NCBI GenBank assembly: GCA_902168225.1
Contig: CABHOW010000091.1
Location: forward strand, 1-32,701
Direction: 5' to 3'
Source: an uncultured Flavihumibacter sp.
GTDB lineage: Bacteria; Bacteroidota; Bacteroidia; Chitinophagales; Chitinophagaceae
DNA length: 32,701 bases
The translations under genes were made by a program, and so were the position numbers. The notes under the pieces are model-generated. The model was not told the DNA's origin, searched no databases, and worked only from the letters and a program-made list of their open reading frames with translations. This document shows positions 1-7,033 of the stretch, one piece after another. Within the stretch, counting starts at the first letter, position 1. Each line of letters begins with the position of its first letter.

Positions 1-76
1 TTTTTTTTTTCAAGCAGAAGACGGCATACGAGATTTCTGCCTGTCTCGTGGGCTCGGAGATGTGTATAAGAGACAG
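1..76. other. Illumina Nextera P7/i7 adapter (assembly artefact)
   Basis: Not biological. A ten-T run (1-10) is followed by the P7 flow-cell sequence (11-34), an 8-base index TTCTGCCT (35-42, as N703 appears in the adapter), the read-2 Nextera tail (43-57) and the Tn5 mosaic end (58-76). The T run is the complement of the poly-A that base callers emit when a short insert is read off its end. Genuine sequence starts at about 77. Confidence 0.98.
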
Positions 77-78
77 AA

Positions 79-618
79 AGCATGATCCAAAAAGCCAAAA
101 ACCGTTTCTCCGAAAATGGTACGCTCTATCTTTTATGGGGATGGGTAATTTTTATTTGTTGCACCTTCCATTATATCCTTCTCACTACAACACAGAATCA
201 AAAGTGGGGTAATATTTGGATACTTACTATAGTTGCAGTAGTTTATCAATTCTATTTTTTATCTAAAAAAAATAAAAAAGAACGTGTTCGCACTTATACA
301 GATGATATCATCAGCGGCGTATGGTCGTGCTTTGGTATTGTTATGGGTATAGCTTCCTTCATTATGTATAAACTTGGATCATGGCCACTTTTATACTCTT
401 TTATTTTACTTTTTTATGGTATACCCACTTTTTTATGCGGTATCATTATGCGCTTTAAAGCCTTAATTATAGGGGGTATTTGCTGCTGGATATTATCAAT
501 AGTATCAGTTTTTGTTCAAACAAAAGAAATCTTATTATTGTTAGCACCGGCAGTATTATCAGCCTGGATTATACCGGGCTATTTACTGAGAGCTAAATAC
601 AATCAACAACATGGATAA
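79..618 (+). CDS. Six-helix membrane protein, 5'-partial (paralogue of the next gene)
   Basis: Unrecognised integral membrane protein. About six hydrophobic segments are visible, near residues 16-35, 45-60, 80-99, 104-122, 127-144 and 150-169 counted from the ATG at 82. It aligns along its length with the next gene: both have MIQ near the start, an LxWG motif, a G-I-x-R/M-x-FKA-x-IIGG block before helix 5, and SAW-(L/I)-IPG in helix 6. In the paralogue the MIQ motif lies about 18 residues inside a soluble N-terminus. Here the frame stays open upstream of 82 until the adapter begins at 76, so the true start is probably missing and the ATG at 82 is internal. It overlaps the next gene by 8 nt. 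No function is assigned. Confidence 0.8.
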   Translation, partial: SMIQKAKNRFSENGTLYLLWGWVIFICCTFHYILLTTTQNQKWGNIWILTIVAVVYQFYFLSKKNKKERVRTYTDDIISGVWSCFGIVMGIASFIMYKLGSWPLLYSFILLFYGIPTFLCGIIMRFKALIIGGICCWILSIVSVFVQTKEILLLLAPAVLSAWIIPGYLLRAKYNQQHG

Positions 619-1207
619 AGAAAAACAACTTAGTGAACAGGAAAGCCTACGAATCATTGCTGAAATGATCCAACTTGTAAAAAAGGATTTCTATGATACC
701 GGTATTAGTGCCCTAATGTGGGGTACCGTCGTTGGCTTTTGCGGGCTGTTCTGTTTCCTAGGTATAAGTTTTAATTGGGATTTTAATTATTTTTTTGTTT
801 GGAACCTAACATTTATAGCCCTGTTACCGCAAATTGCTATAGCTATCACAGAGAGAAGGCGAAGAAAAGCAAAAGAAAATATAGATACTGTCAGTATTAT
901 TTGGATTGTATTTGCATTGATTATGTTTGGGCTGGCACTGTACACATCGGTACTTAAAACGGTACCGAGCCCTTCATCATTATACCTATTGGTATATACG
1001 ATTCCTACCCTCACAACGGGAATCGTTAGAAAATTTAAAGCAATGATTATTGGTGGATTCATTTGTTATATCTGTTTTATTATTTCTTGTTTCACAAGTT
1101 ATAAAATAGACATGCTCTTGCAATCGATAGCGGCTATTTCTGCCTGGTTAATACCCGGACTAATACTTCGTCATCGCTATATCAAGTCTACAACAAAGCA
1201 TGTTTAA
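611..1207 (+). CDS. Six-helix membrane protein, tandem paralogue
   Basis: Full-length 198-residue membrane protein with a charged N-terminus of about 30 residues, then hydrophobic segments near 32-52, 61-79, 95-114, 124-139, 143-160 and 168-186. It shares the FKAMIIGG and SAWLIPG blocks with the preceding gene, so the pair arose by tandem duplication. It overlaps its upstream neighbour by the 8 nt ATGGATAA and its downstream neighbour by the 8 nt ATGTTTAA, which suggests translational coupling of all three genes. Pairing with a small winged-helix regulator recalls PadR/DUF1700-type regulator-plus-membrane-protein units in other phyla. That is only an analogy, and the function is unknown. Confidence 0.85.
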   Translation: MDKEKQLSEQESLRIIAEMIQLVKKDFYDTGISALMWGTVVGFCGLFCFLGISFNWDFNYFFVWNLTFIALLPQIAIAITERRRRKAKENIDTVSIIWIVFALIMFGLALYTSVLKTVPSPSSLYLLVYTIPTLTTGIVRKFKAMIIGGFICYICFIISCFTSYKIDMLLQSIAAISAWLIPGLILRHRYIKSTTKHV

Positions 1208-1484
1208 AGAGCTAGATCCCATATTGCATTCCCAACTTCGCCTGGCGGTAATGAGCTTACTCATTAGCGTAAAGGAAGCCGAGTTTACTTTTATTCGCGA
1301 GAAAACAAATGCTACTGCGGGTAACCTCAGCGTACAAGTTCAAAAATTAAAAGAAGCAGGGTATATTGATGTGGTAAAGCAGTTTAAAGACAACTACCCC
1401 CAAACTACTTGTAAAATTACAGAGGTAGGTATCTCCGCCTTTGAAGCCTATGTAAAAGCACTGCAGGAATATTTGAAGGTGTAG
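1200..1484 (+). CDS. Small winged-helix transcriptional regulator
   Basis: A 94-residue protein that is essentially a single winged-helix domain, most like the HTH_34 / MarR-ArsR-like group. An N-terminal helix (DPILHSQLRLAVMSLL) precedes a helix-turn-helix whose recognition helix is about residues 38-54 (TAGNLSVQVQKLKEAGYI). A basic beta-wing (about 58-75) and a C-terminal helix suited to dimerisation follow. There is no ligand-binding domain. It is the last gene of a three-gene set coupled by 8-nt overlaps and sits directly upstream of an ABC exporter. It likely controls its own operon, the exporter, or both (inference). Confidence 0.85.
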   Translation: MFKELDPILHSQLRLAVMSLLISVKEAEFTFIREKTNATAGNLSVQVQKLKEAGYIDVVKQFKDNYPQTTCKITEVGISAFEAYVKALQEYLKV

Positions 1485-1540
1485 GGTATAGGGTATAGGG
1501 TGAGAATTACGCAAGTTAATAAAACCTATTGCCTATAACC
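1482..1540 (+). repeat. TAGGGTA tandem tract starting at a stop codon, with complementary arm
   Basis: The TAG stop at 1482-1484 is the first unit of a tract reading TAGGGTATAGGGTATAGGG (1482-1500). The 9-mer GGGTATAGG occurs at 1484-1492 and 1491-1499. The segment CCTATAACC at 1532-1540 can pair with either copy at 8 of 9 positions, so a hairpin with a large loop is possible. Similar G-rich tracts begin at three other stop codons in the window. Confidence 0.75.
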
Positions 1541-1560
1541 TTTTACCTTTAACCTTTTAG

Positions 1561-1568
1561 TACCTTTG
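1561..1568 (+). promoter_or_regulatory. Bacteroidota -7 box (TACCTTTG) upstream of the ABC ATPase
   Basis: This is an exact match to the Bacteroidota sigma-ABfr -7 consensus TAnnTTTG, ending 12 nt before the ATG at 1581. No TTTG -33 element lies at normal spacing. The box predicts a very short leader of about 10 nt. It also argues against the in-frame TTG at 1566, which lies inside the box, as the start codon. Confidence 0.5.
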
Positions 1569-1580
1569 CTGTTATACATA

Positions 1581-2516
1581 ATGATGGAGATTGTAAAAGT
1601 AGAAGCACTCACAAAAAAATTCGATCAACTTAAAGCTGTTAATCAATTATCTTTTTCGGTTTTACCGGGCGATGTATATGGCTTTCTCGGACAAAATGGC
1701 GCCGGAAAAAGTACTACTATCCGTATGTTGCTTACGCTTATTACGCCAACCGATGGTGATATACAAATATTTGGGTTATCTCTTTCAAAACATCGGAAAG
1801 AAATATTACAACAAATCGGCGCAGTAATAGAAAAACCCGATGTATACAAATATCTCTCTGCCTACGATAACCTAAAATTATTTGCAAAACTCAGTGGAAT
1901 ACAACCTACGCGTACTACCCTTATGGAACAGTTAGAGTTAGTAGGTTTGGCACATAGAGCAAAAGATACGGTCAAAACATTTTCCCAAGGCATGAAGCAA
2001 CGCCTGGGTATAGCCATTGCTTTAGTACATAACCCGCAACTCATTATTTTAGATGAACCCACTAATGGATTAGATCCACAAGGAATTGCAGATATGCGAA
2101 ATCTGATTTTGAGCTTAAGTTCTCAATACAAAAAAACGGTTATTGTTTCTTCTCATCTACTCTCAGAAATTGAGCAAATAGCTTCTCGCATACTTATTAT
2201 TGATAAGGGTAAGAAATTAGTTGAAGGAAGTTCAGACGAACTTTTCGATCAATCAAAAATAATCATCGAATTAAATACGAATGATAACAAATCCGCCTAT
2301 AATATCCTAAGCGAAAGTAACTGGAGTAACAAGCTTCAGCCTATCCGAAACGGGCAAATTATTTTACAAATCAATAAGAATGATATACCTATTTTTAATC
2401 AATACCTCGTAAGTAAGGATATAGCCGTATTTTCTTTACAACCCCGTCATAGTTTGGAAGATTATTTTTTACAAATCACAGCCGGTAAACAACATGTGGA
2501 AGCATTTAGAAATTGA
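1581..2516 (+). CDS. ABC transporter ATP-binding protein (ABC-2 exporter type)
   Basis: Nucleotide-binding subunit of an ABC exporter, 311 residues. Walker A GQNGAGKST is at about 37-45, the Q-loop near 82, the signature FSQGM at 134-138, Walker B LIILDE at 154-159, the D-loop GLDPQG just after, and the switch histidine in VSSHLLSE near 190. A C-terminal extension of about 80 residues is typical of DrrA/CcmA-like ATPases that work with ABC-2 permeases. The start is taken at the ATG at 1581 (1584 is equally possible), since an upstream TTG lies in a promoter box. It overlaps the permease gene by 23 nt, so the two are cotranslated. The substrate cannot be told from sequence. Confidence 0.93.
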   Translation: MMEIVKVEALTKKFDQLKAVNQLSFSVLPGDVYGFLGQNGAGKSTTIRMLLTLITPTDGDIQIFGLSLSKHRKEILQQIGAVIEKPDVYKYLSAYDNLKLFAKLSGIQPTRTTLMEQLELVGLAHRAKDTVKTFSQGMKQRLGIAIALVHNPQLIILDEPTNGLDPQGIADMRNLILSLSSQYKKTVIVSSHLLSEIEQIASRILIIDKGKKLVEGSSDELFDQSKIIIELNTNDNKSAYNILSESNWSNKLQPIRNGQIILQINKNDIPIFNQYLVSKDIAVFSLQPRHSLEDYFLQITAGKQHVEAFRN

Positions 2517-3369
2517 ACTCTATAAAATATTTCACCGACCAAGAACCTATTTGGCTTTTGCTGCCATCACAGCATTAATTGGAGTCATTCAGTTAGGGCT
2601 TAAAGTTGATGGTAAGGAGTATACCGAATTTGTTATGGCCGATTTTGCAGGCTCTTTTAGTGTAGACGGAAAAATATTGAACGGATACTTTATCTGCTAT
2701 GTTATTCTTCAACTGCTCCTAGTGCATGTGCCACTTTTAATAGCACTTATTGCTGCAGATATGATTTCAGGGGAAGCCAATATGGGAACCCTTCGATTAC
2801 TGCTTACAAAATCACAATCTCGTACGGAGATTCTATTAGCTAAATTTTTAGCATCTGTAATATATACCCTGCTATTATTAATTTGGATTGCCATACTGGG
2901 TTTATTATTGAGCTTAGTCATATTTGGTACGGATGATCTTTTTATTATGAAAAGTAGCTATGTAGTAGTTGTAAAATCATCTGATGTTTTTTGGCGATAC
3001 TGTGGTGCTTTTTGTTTTGCTGCCCTGGCTATGACAACTGTTGCAGCTTTAGGCTTCTTTCTATCTTTTTTTGCAGAAAACTCGATCGGCCCAATCGTTG
3101 CTACAATGAGTGTAATTATTGTATGTACGATCTTAAGTACTATGAATATTCCTCTCTTCAATCTTATTAAACCATACTTGTTTACTTCCCATATGGTTAC
3201 CTGGAAAGAATTTTTCGATTTTAAAGTGAATGATGCCAATGAAGCAATCATAGGAAGTATCCAATATCCTGACAAAATCATTAGATCTGCCCTGGTGCTG
3301 GTATTGCATATCATTATTTTTGTGGTAGGTGGGATTTGGTATTTCAGAAAGAAAGATGTGTTGAGTTAG
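2494..3369 (+). CDS. ABC-2 type transporter permease
   Basis: A 291-residue membrane subunit for the ATPase encoded just upstream. Hydrophobic segments lie near residues 17-37, 68-95, 121-150, 168-195, 200-220 and 265-285. The first cytoplasmic loop carries the ISGEANMGTLRLLLTKSQSR stretch (about residues 92-111), the coupling region that follows helix 2 in ABC-2 permeases. An extracytoplasmic loop lies between helices 1 and 2. The protein ends DVLS, and its TAG stop is the first unit of a G-rich intergenic tract. Substrate unknown; a secreted LolA-like protein follows 95 nt downstream. Confidence 0.9.
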   Translation: MWKHLEIELYKIFHRPRTYLAFAAITALIGVIQLGLKVDGKEYTEFVMADFAGSFSVDGKILNGYFICYVILQLLLVHVPLLIALIAADMISGEANMGTLRLLLTKSQSRTEILLAKFLASVIYTLLLLIWIAILGLLLSLVIFGTDDLFIMKSSYVVVVKSSDVFWRYCGAFCFAALAMTTVAALGFFLSFFAENSIGPIVATMSVIIVCTILSTMNIPLFNLIKPYLFTSHMVTWKEFFDFKVNDANEAIIGSIQYPDKIIRSALVLVLHIIIFVVGGIWYFRKKDVLS

Positions 3370-3392
3370 GGTAGAGGGAATAGGGTATAGGG
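3367..3392 (+). repeat. TAGGG tract starting at the permease stop codon
   Basis: Beginning with the TAG stop, the strand reads TAGGGTAGAGGGAATAGGG and then TATAGGG, a diverged tandem of 7-mer-like units. The layout matches the tract at 1482: same strand as the upstream gene, with the stop codon as the first unit. Confidence 0.7.
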
Positions 3393-3394
3393 TT

Positions 3395-3429
3395 GTCATT
3401 TCGATTCGCCGGAGGCGAAGAGAAAGCTT
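3395..3429 (+). repeat. REP-like palindrome (GTCATTTCGA...GAGAAAGC type)
   Basis: A perfect 6-bp stem TTCGCC (3405-3410) and GGCGAA (3414-3419) encloses a GGA loop. It is bracketed by GTCATTTCGA on the left and GAGAAAGCTT on the right. This resembles a class of small interspersed palindromes common between genes in Bacteroidota (general knowledge). A related structure lies at 32055-32087. Confidence 0.6.
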
Positions 3430-3464
3430 AGGATGTTATTTGATACTAAAATATTTATAGAATT

Positions 3465-4151
3465 ATGTATAAATTCTTTTTTCTTGTTTTTGTATTCATA
3501 TCCGGTACTATAAATGCTCAAGAGCAAGCGATGCAACTCGTTCAAAAAGTTAAAGCTAAACTAGATGCTGTGAACGACTATACGGCAGAAGGGAAAATGA
3601 GAACGGATGTGGCGTTTATTAAAGCCCCTGTTGGGAAAGTGAAAGTATATTATAAAAAACCTAATAAGTTTCGCATAGAACGAAATGGCGGTATTTCCAT
3701 CCTGCCTAAAGGTGGTGTAAGTATCAATATGAGCAGTATGATACTCGTAAATGGATTCATGGCCCTCGATGCAGGAACAGCAATTATCGGCAATACGAAT
3801 ACGCATGTAATTAAGTTATTGCCAAATACAGAGAATAATGATATCATTCTTTCAACTCTATATATTGATGAATCTAATTTGGTAATTCGAAAATCGGTTA
3901 CTACCACAAGAGAAAGCGGTACCTATGAGATGGAAATGTATTATGGAAAATTTATTAATTACGGTTTGCCGGATAAAGTTATTTTCAGCTTCAATACAAA
4001 AGATTATAAACTTCCAAAAGGAATCACCCTCGAATTAGATGATATCGATCAGGCTACCAAAGAAAAAATGAAAGGTAAAAAAGGCAGAGTTGAAATTAAT
4101 TATTCAAACTATACCATTAACAATGGGTTGGCCGAATCTACTTTCAAATAA
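3465..4151 (+). CDS. Secreted LolA-like lipoprotein-sorting-fold protein
   Basis: A 228-residue exported protein. The N-terminus is a Sec signal peptide (MYKFFFLVFVFISGTINAQ, cleavage near 19). The mature part begins with an amphipathic helix (QAMQLVQKVKAKLDAVNDYTAEGKM) followed by alternating beta strands. This is the pattern of the LolA/LolB half-barrel and of outer-membrane lipoprotein-sorting-like proteins. It probably binds a hydrophobic ligand in the periplasm. Its position after an ABC exporter suggests shared work on an envelope lipid or lipoprotein, but this is inference. Its stop lies 3 nt from the stop of the convergent gene. Confidence 0.75.
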   Translation: MYKFFFLVFVFISGTINAQEQAMQLVQKVKAKLDAVNDYTAEGKMRTDVAFIKAPVGKVKVYYKKPNKFRIERNGGISILPKGGVSINMSSMILVNGFMALDAGTAIIGNTNTHVIKLLPNTENNDIILSTLYIDESNLVIRKSVTTTRESGTYEMEMYYGKFINYGLPDKVIFSFNTKDYKLPKGITLELDDIDQATKEKMKGKKGRVEINYSNYTINNGLAESTFK

Positions 4152-4154
4152 TAA

Positions 4155-5027
4155 TCAGTATACACTAACACTCCATGTTCTCTTAAAAATTTCTCCGGGA
4201 ATTAAAATATGAATACCCTCTTTCTTCATAATATCACCGGTTGTATCTACTGAATCGGCAATACCACACCAAGGCTCAATACAAACAAAATCAGCATCTT
4301 TAGCACTCCAAATACCTAAGTAAGGGAAATTTTTCCATGAAAAAACCCAGCCATGTTTTGTTTTAGTTGAGGTCAGTTTTATTTGCTGCGATTGTAAATT
4401 TTTAAACACCAGCGCATCGGCATAAAATAATTCTTTTTTTAAATGAATTTGCTGTTGTTTATCAAAAAAAGGAGTTGCTTCTTTCTCAATAAGTCCTGCA
4501 GTGGATAAAGGCCATTTACCCGCAGTTTCAACAGTTTCAAATTCAAGCACATAATCTTCAAAGGTCGTATCCGGTGTAATGGGTATGGCAAATGCCGGAT
4601 GTGCGCCAATAGAAGCGGGTATGGGTTTTATATCCGTATTTCGAATCTCATAGGTACATGAAAGCGAATTCTTGTCTATCTTATAATGAATAATTAAACG
4701 AAATAAAAAAGGATATAATGCCTGTGTTTCCAAAGTGGCATCCAATTTAAAACTAATAGCAGTACTACCAGCTTCTAATACACTAAATACCATATCACGT
4801 GCAAATCCATGTCTGCCCAGTGTGTAGCTTGTGCCTTTATAACTGTATTGATTATTTTTTAATCCACCAACAATAGGAAATAAAACCGGACTCTTCTTGC
4901 CCCAAAATCTAGGGTCTCCACTCCACATATAGTCGAGGTTCGTATCCTTACTATAAATACGCTGCAACTCTGCTCCTTTATCTGAAACTATAACCGCTAT
5001 ATATTTATTTTCTATCTTATAATCCAT
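4155..5027 (-). CDS. Aldose 1-epimerase family protein (LacX-like)
   Basis: A galactose-mutarotase-fold protein of 290 residues. Family marks are the KGAEL motif (17-21), WxGDPxxWGxxxPVLFPIVG (35-54), GRHGFAR (71-77, with H73) and the catalytic-type histidine in SIGAHPAF (H143). The conserved PWCGIADS block lies near the C-terminus. The start is taken at the ATG at 5027, because homologues begin near MxYxIxN; the longer start at 5057 would overlap pdxA by 26 nt. The ATG follows the pdxA stop by 4 nt, so the two are probably one transcript. The sugar substrate is unknown. Confidence 0.85.
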   Translation of the reverse strand: MDYKIENKYIAVIVSDKGAELQRIYSKDTNLDYMWSGDPRFWGKKSPVLFPIVGGLKNNQYSYKGTSYTLGRHGFARDMVFSVLEAGSTAISFKLDATLETQALYPFLFRLIIHYKIDKNSLSCTYEIRNTDIKPIPASIGAHPAFAIPITPDTTFEDYVLEFETVETAGKWPLSTAGLIEKEATPFFDKQQQIHLKKELFYADALVFKNLQSQQIKLTSTKTKHGWVFSWKNFPYLGIWSAKDADFVCIEPWCGIADSVDTTGDIMKKEGIHILIPGEIFKRTWSVSVY

Positions 5028-5031
5028 ATTA

Positions 5032-6129
5032 TCATTCGCTTTCTTCAATTTTTTCATCTACGGCATTAGCAAAAAATCTTGCACTCATTTTTTTCATGGG
5101 GTTTTTTCGCATATCGGCATATCCGGCTCTTTGTCTCGCAATAGCCATACATTCAAATGTAGCCGCCATAAAAGAAATATGATCTGCTACTCCCTTGCCG
5201 GCTATATCGAACGCCGTGCCATGGTCGGGACTTGTTCTTACAACAGGTAAACCTGCAGTATAATTTACTCCCTCTCCAAAGGCTAATGATTTGAATGGTA
5301 TCAGCCCCTGATCGTGATACATGGCTAATATTCCATCAAACTGTTCATGATGGCCTCTGGCAAAAAATGCATCTGCTGCATACGGACCAAATACCAACGT
5401 ATGTTGCCGAGCTTCTTTGATGGCAGGTTTAATAATTTCTTCTTCTTCTTTACCGATCAATCCTTCATCACCTGCATGTGGGTTTAATGCTAATACCGCA
5501 AGTTTAGGGGTATCAATTCCAAAATCCTTTTGCAAGCTATGATGCATGATCTTAAGCTTACTAATGATACCTTCTTTTGTAATGTGCTTAGCTACCTCAG
5601 ATACAGTTACATGTTCTGTTAACAGACCAACACGCATATTATCTGCTACCATAAACATTAATACGTCTTGCGCACCAAAATAATCTTTGAAATAGGGTGT
5701 ATGACCACTATACCTGAATTCATCTGATTGAATGTTCTTTTTGTGAATGGGGGCTGTTACTAAACCCTGTATATGGCCTTCTTTCAGTGCTTTGGTAGCT
5801 TCTTGTAAGGAAAGGAGTGCATATTTACCACCTGTTTCGTTTAACTGTCCGGGTGTAATCACTACTTCTTCTTCCCAAACATTAAAAATATTTACTTGTT
5901 TGGAACTCAGCCTGCTAAAATCTTTGATACTGTTATAATTGAAATTAGCTTCGGGTAAGCTTTTTCTATAAAAATTTAGACTTTTATTACTCGCAAAAAC
6001 AACAGGCGTACAACTATCGAGTAAACGCTGATCACTCAGGGTTTTGATGATAATTTCCATCCCTATACCATTCAAATCACCGCAGCTAAAGCCAATTACT
6101 GGTTTTTGTGCTTCATAACTCATAGCCAT
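5032..6129 (-). CDS. pdxA: 4-hydroxythreonine-4-phosphate dehydrogenase
   Basis: PdxA oxidises 4-phosphohydroxy-L-threonine using NAD+ in the DXP-dependent pyridoxal-phosphate pathway and works in the cytoplasm. The sequence shows the family blocks: GFSCGDLNGIGMEI (13-26), VTAPIHKKNI, the SGHTPYFKDYF block, ALNPHAGDEGLIGKEE, and MYHDQGLIPFK followed by VNYTAGLPVVRTSPDHGTAFDIAGK. The histidines that bind the divalent metal are all present. Length (365) is normal. A second ATG at 6123 is an alternative start. It is transcribed divergently from rsmA across 37 bp, and the epimerase gene follows. Confidence 0.95.
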   Translation of the reverse strand: MAMSYEAQKPVIGFSCGDLNGIGMEIIIKTLSDQRLLDSCTPVVFASNKSLNFYRKSLPEANFNYNSIKDFSRLSSKQVNIFNVWEEEVVITPGQLNETGGKYALLSLQEATKALKEGHIQGLVTAPIHKKNIQSDEFRYSGHTPYFKDYFGAQDVLMFMVADNMRVGLLTEHVTVSEVAKHITKEGIISKLKIMHHSLQKDFGIDTPKLAVLALNPHAGDEGLIGKEEEEIIKPAIKEARQHTLVFGPYAADAFFARGHHEQFDGILAMYHDQGLIPFKSLAFGEGVNYTAGLPVVRTSPDHGTAFDIAGKGVADHISFMAATFECMAIARQRAGYADMRKNPMKKMSARFFANAVDEKIEESE

Positions 6130-6153
6130 TTCATATTTAGAGTGCTAAAATAC

Positions 6154-6161
6154 TAATTTTG
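6154..6161 (+). promoter_or_regulatory. -7 box (TAATTTTG) for rsmA
   Basis: An exact TAnnTTTG match ends 5 nt before the rsmA ATG at 6167. At the usual spacing, transcription would begin at or within a base or two of the start codon, predicting a leaderless or nearly leaderless mRNA. No clear -33 TTTG is seen. Confidence 0.45.
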
Positions 6162-6166
6162 CAGGG

Positions 6167-6922
6167 ATGCAGTACACGCTTAAGAAATCATTAGGACAAC
6201 ATTTTCTCACAGATTCATCTATTTGTAAAAAAATTAATGACGTATTATTAGCCACCCATTTTTCACAATTGGTAGAAGTTGGTCCGGGTGGCGGCGCACT
6301 CACAAGCTATTTATTGCAGATACCCGGTATTCAATTTAAAGCTATTGAGTTGGATGCAGAGAAAGTTGCCTATTTACTGTCAACATTTCCTACTCTGCAT
6401 CAAAAAATTATTGAAGGAAATATATTGGATGTGGATGTTCCGTTCGAAGGGGATTTTACGGTTATTGGTAATTTTCCTTATAATATTTCTACGCAAATTG
6501 TTTTCAAAATTCTCGATTGGAAATTACAAGTGCCAATGATGATAGGCATGTTTCAAAAAGAGGTAGCTGAAAGAATTGTATCTAAACCCAATACAAAAGT
6601 ATTTGGTATATTGAGCGTATTGGTACAGGCCTATTACGATGCTGAGTATTTATTTGATGTTCCTGCAGCCGCATTTAATCCGCCACCGAAAGTAGTAAGT
6701 GGTGTGATACAATTAACGCGTAAAAAAGAACCGATAGCAGTAAAATCGGATAAACTTTTTTTTATGCTGGTAAAAGCAGCTTTTAATCAGAGAAGAAAAA
6801 TGTTACGTAATCCTTTAAAACAATATTTTGATGAAAGCGTGTTACAGGAAGAAATTTTTACGAAACGCCCTGAGCAATTATCGGTAGAGGATTTTGCAGC
6901 ACTTACGTTTAGGATGAAATAA
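6167..6922 (+). CDS. rsmA: 16S rRNA dimethyladenosine transferase
   Basis: RsmA (KsgA) dimethylates two adjacent adenosines in the helix-45 loop of 16S rRNA using S-adenosylmethionine, late in 30S assembly. The protein (251 residues) begins with the diagnostic KKSLGQHFL (6-14). The SAM-binding motif I is VEVGPGGGALT (36-46), an acidic residue follows in IELDAE (60-65), and the catalytic motif IV is NFPYNIS (102-108). The C-terminal helical domain carries FNPPPKVVSGV and FNQRRKMLRN, both typical. It is transcribed divergently from pdxA. Confidence 0.96.
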   Translation: MQYTLKKSLGQHFLTDSSICKKINDVLLATHFSQLVEVGPGGGALTSYLLQIPGIQFKAIELDAEKVAYLLSTFPTLHQKIIEGNILDVDVPFEGDFTVIGNFPYNISTQIVFKILDWKLQVPMMIGMFQKEVAERIVSKPNTKVFGILSVLVQAYYDAEYLFDVPAAAFNPPPKVVSGVIQLTRKKEPIAVKSDKLFFMLVKAAFNQRRKMLRNPLKQYFDESVLQEEIFTKRPEQLSVEDFAALTFRMK

Positions 6923-6975
6923 GGAGTATGGTATAAGGTATAAGGCATGAGGTGTTAGATGAGAGGAGTAAGGTG
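6920..6975 (+). repeat. TAAGG/TATAAGG tract starting at the rsmA stop codon
   Basis: Starting with the TAA stop, the strand is purine-rich and near-tandem: TAAGGAGTATGGTATAAGG, then TATAAGGCATGAGGTG, then further GAGG/AAGG units to about 6975. The layout is the same as at 1482 and 3367, but the unit is more degenerate. Confidence 0.6.
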
Positions 6976-7005
6976 ATCGAATATTATTAATTTAAAATTT
7001 TAAAA

Positions 7006-7022
7006 TGACTTCGGAGGAGTCA
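7006..7022. repeat. Small palindrome upstream of the dehydrogenase gene
   Basis: TGACTTC and GGAGTCA arms pair around a GGA loop (one G-T pair), 11 nt before the ATG at 7034. It could be a REP-type remnant or a 5'-UTR hairpin. The run CAAATATTTG that follows it is only a near match to a -7 box. Confidence 0.4.
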
Positions 7023-7033
7023 AATATTTGTAG

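Noticed and set aside
1..10. Poly-T as a telomere-like or phage-end feature
   Set aside because: It directly precedes the P7 adapter and is the complement of poly-A base calls from reading past the end of a short library molecule.
1566..1580. TTG start for the ABC ATPase, adding five residues
   Set aside because: The TTG lies inside an exact -7 promoter box; ATG codons follow at 1581 and 1584, and homologues start there.
2958..3399. Two long minus-strand open frames inside the ABC permease gene
   Set aside because: They are antisense to a clear membrane-protein gene and have no domain, signal peptide or start context of their own.
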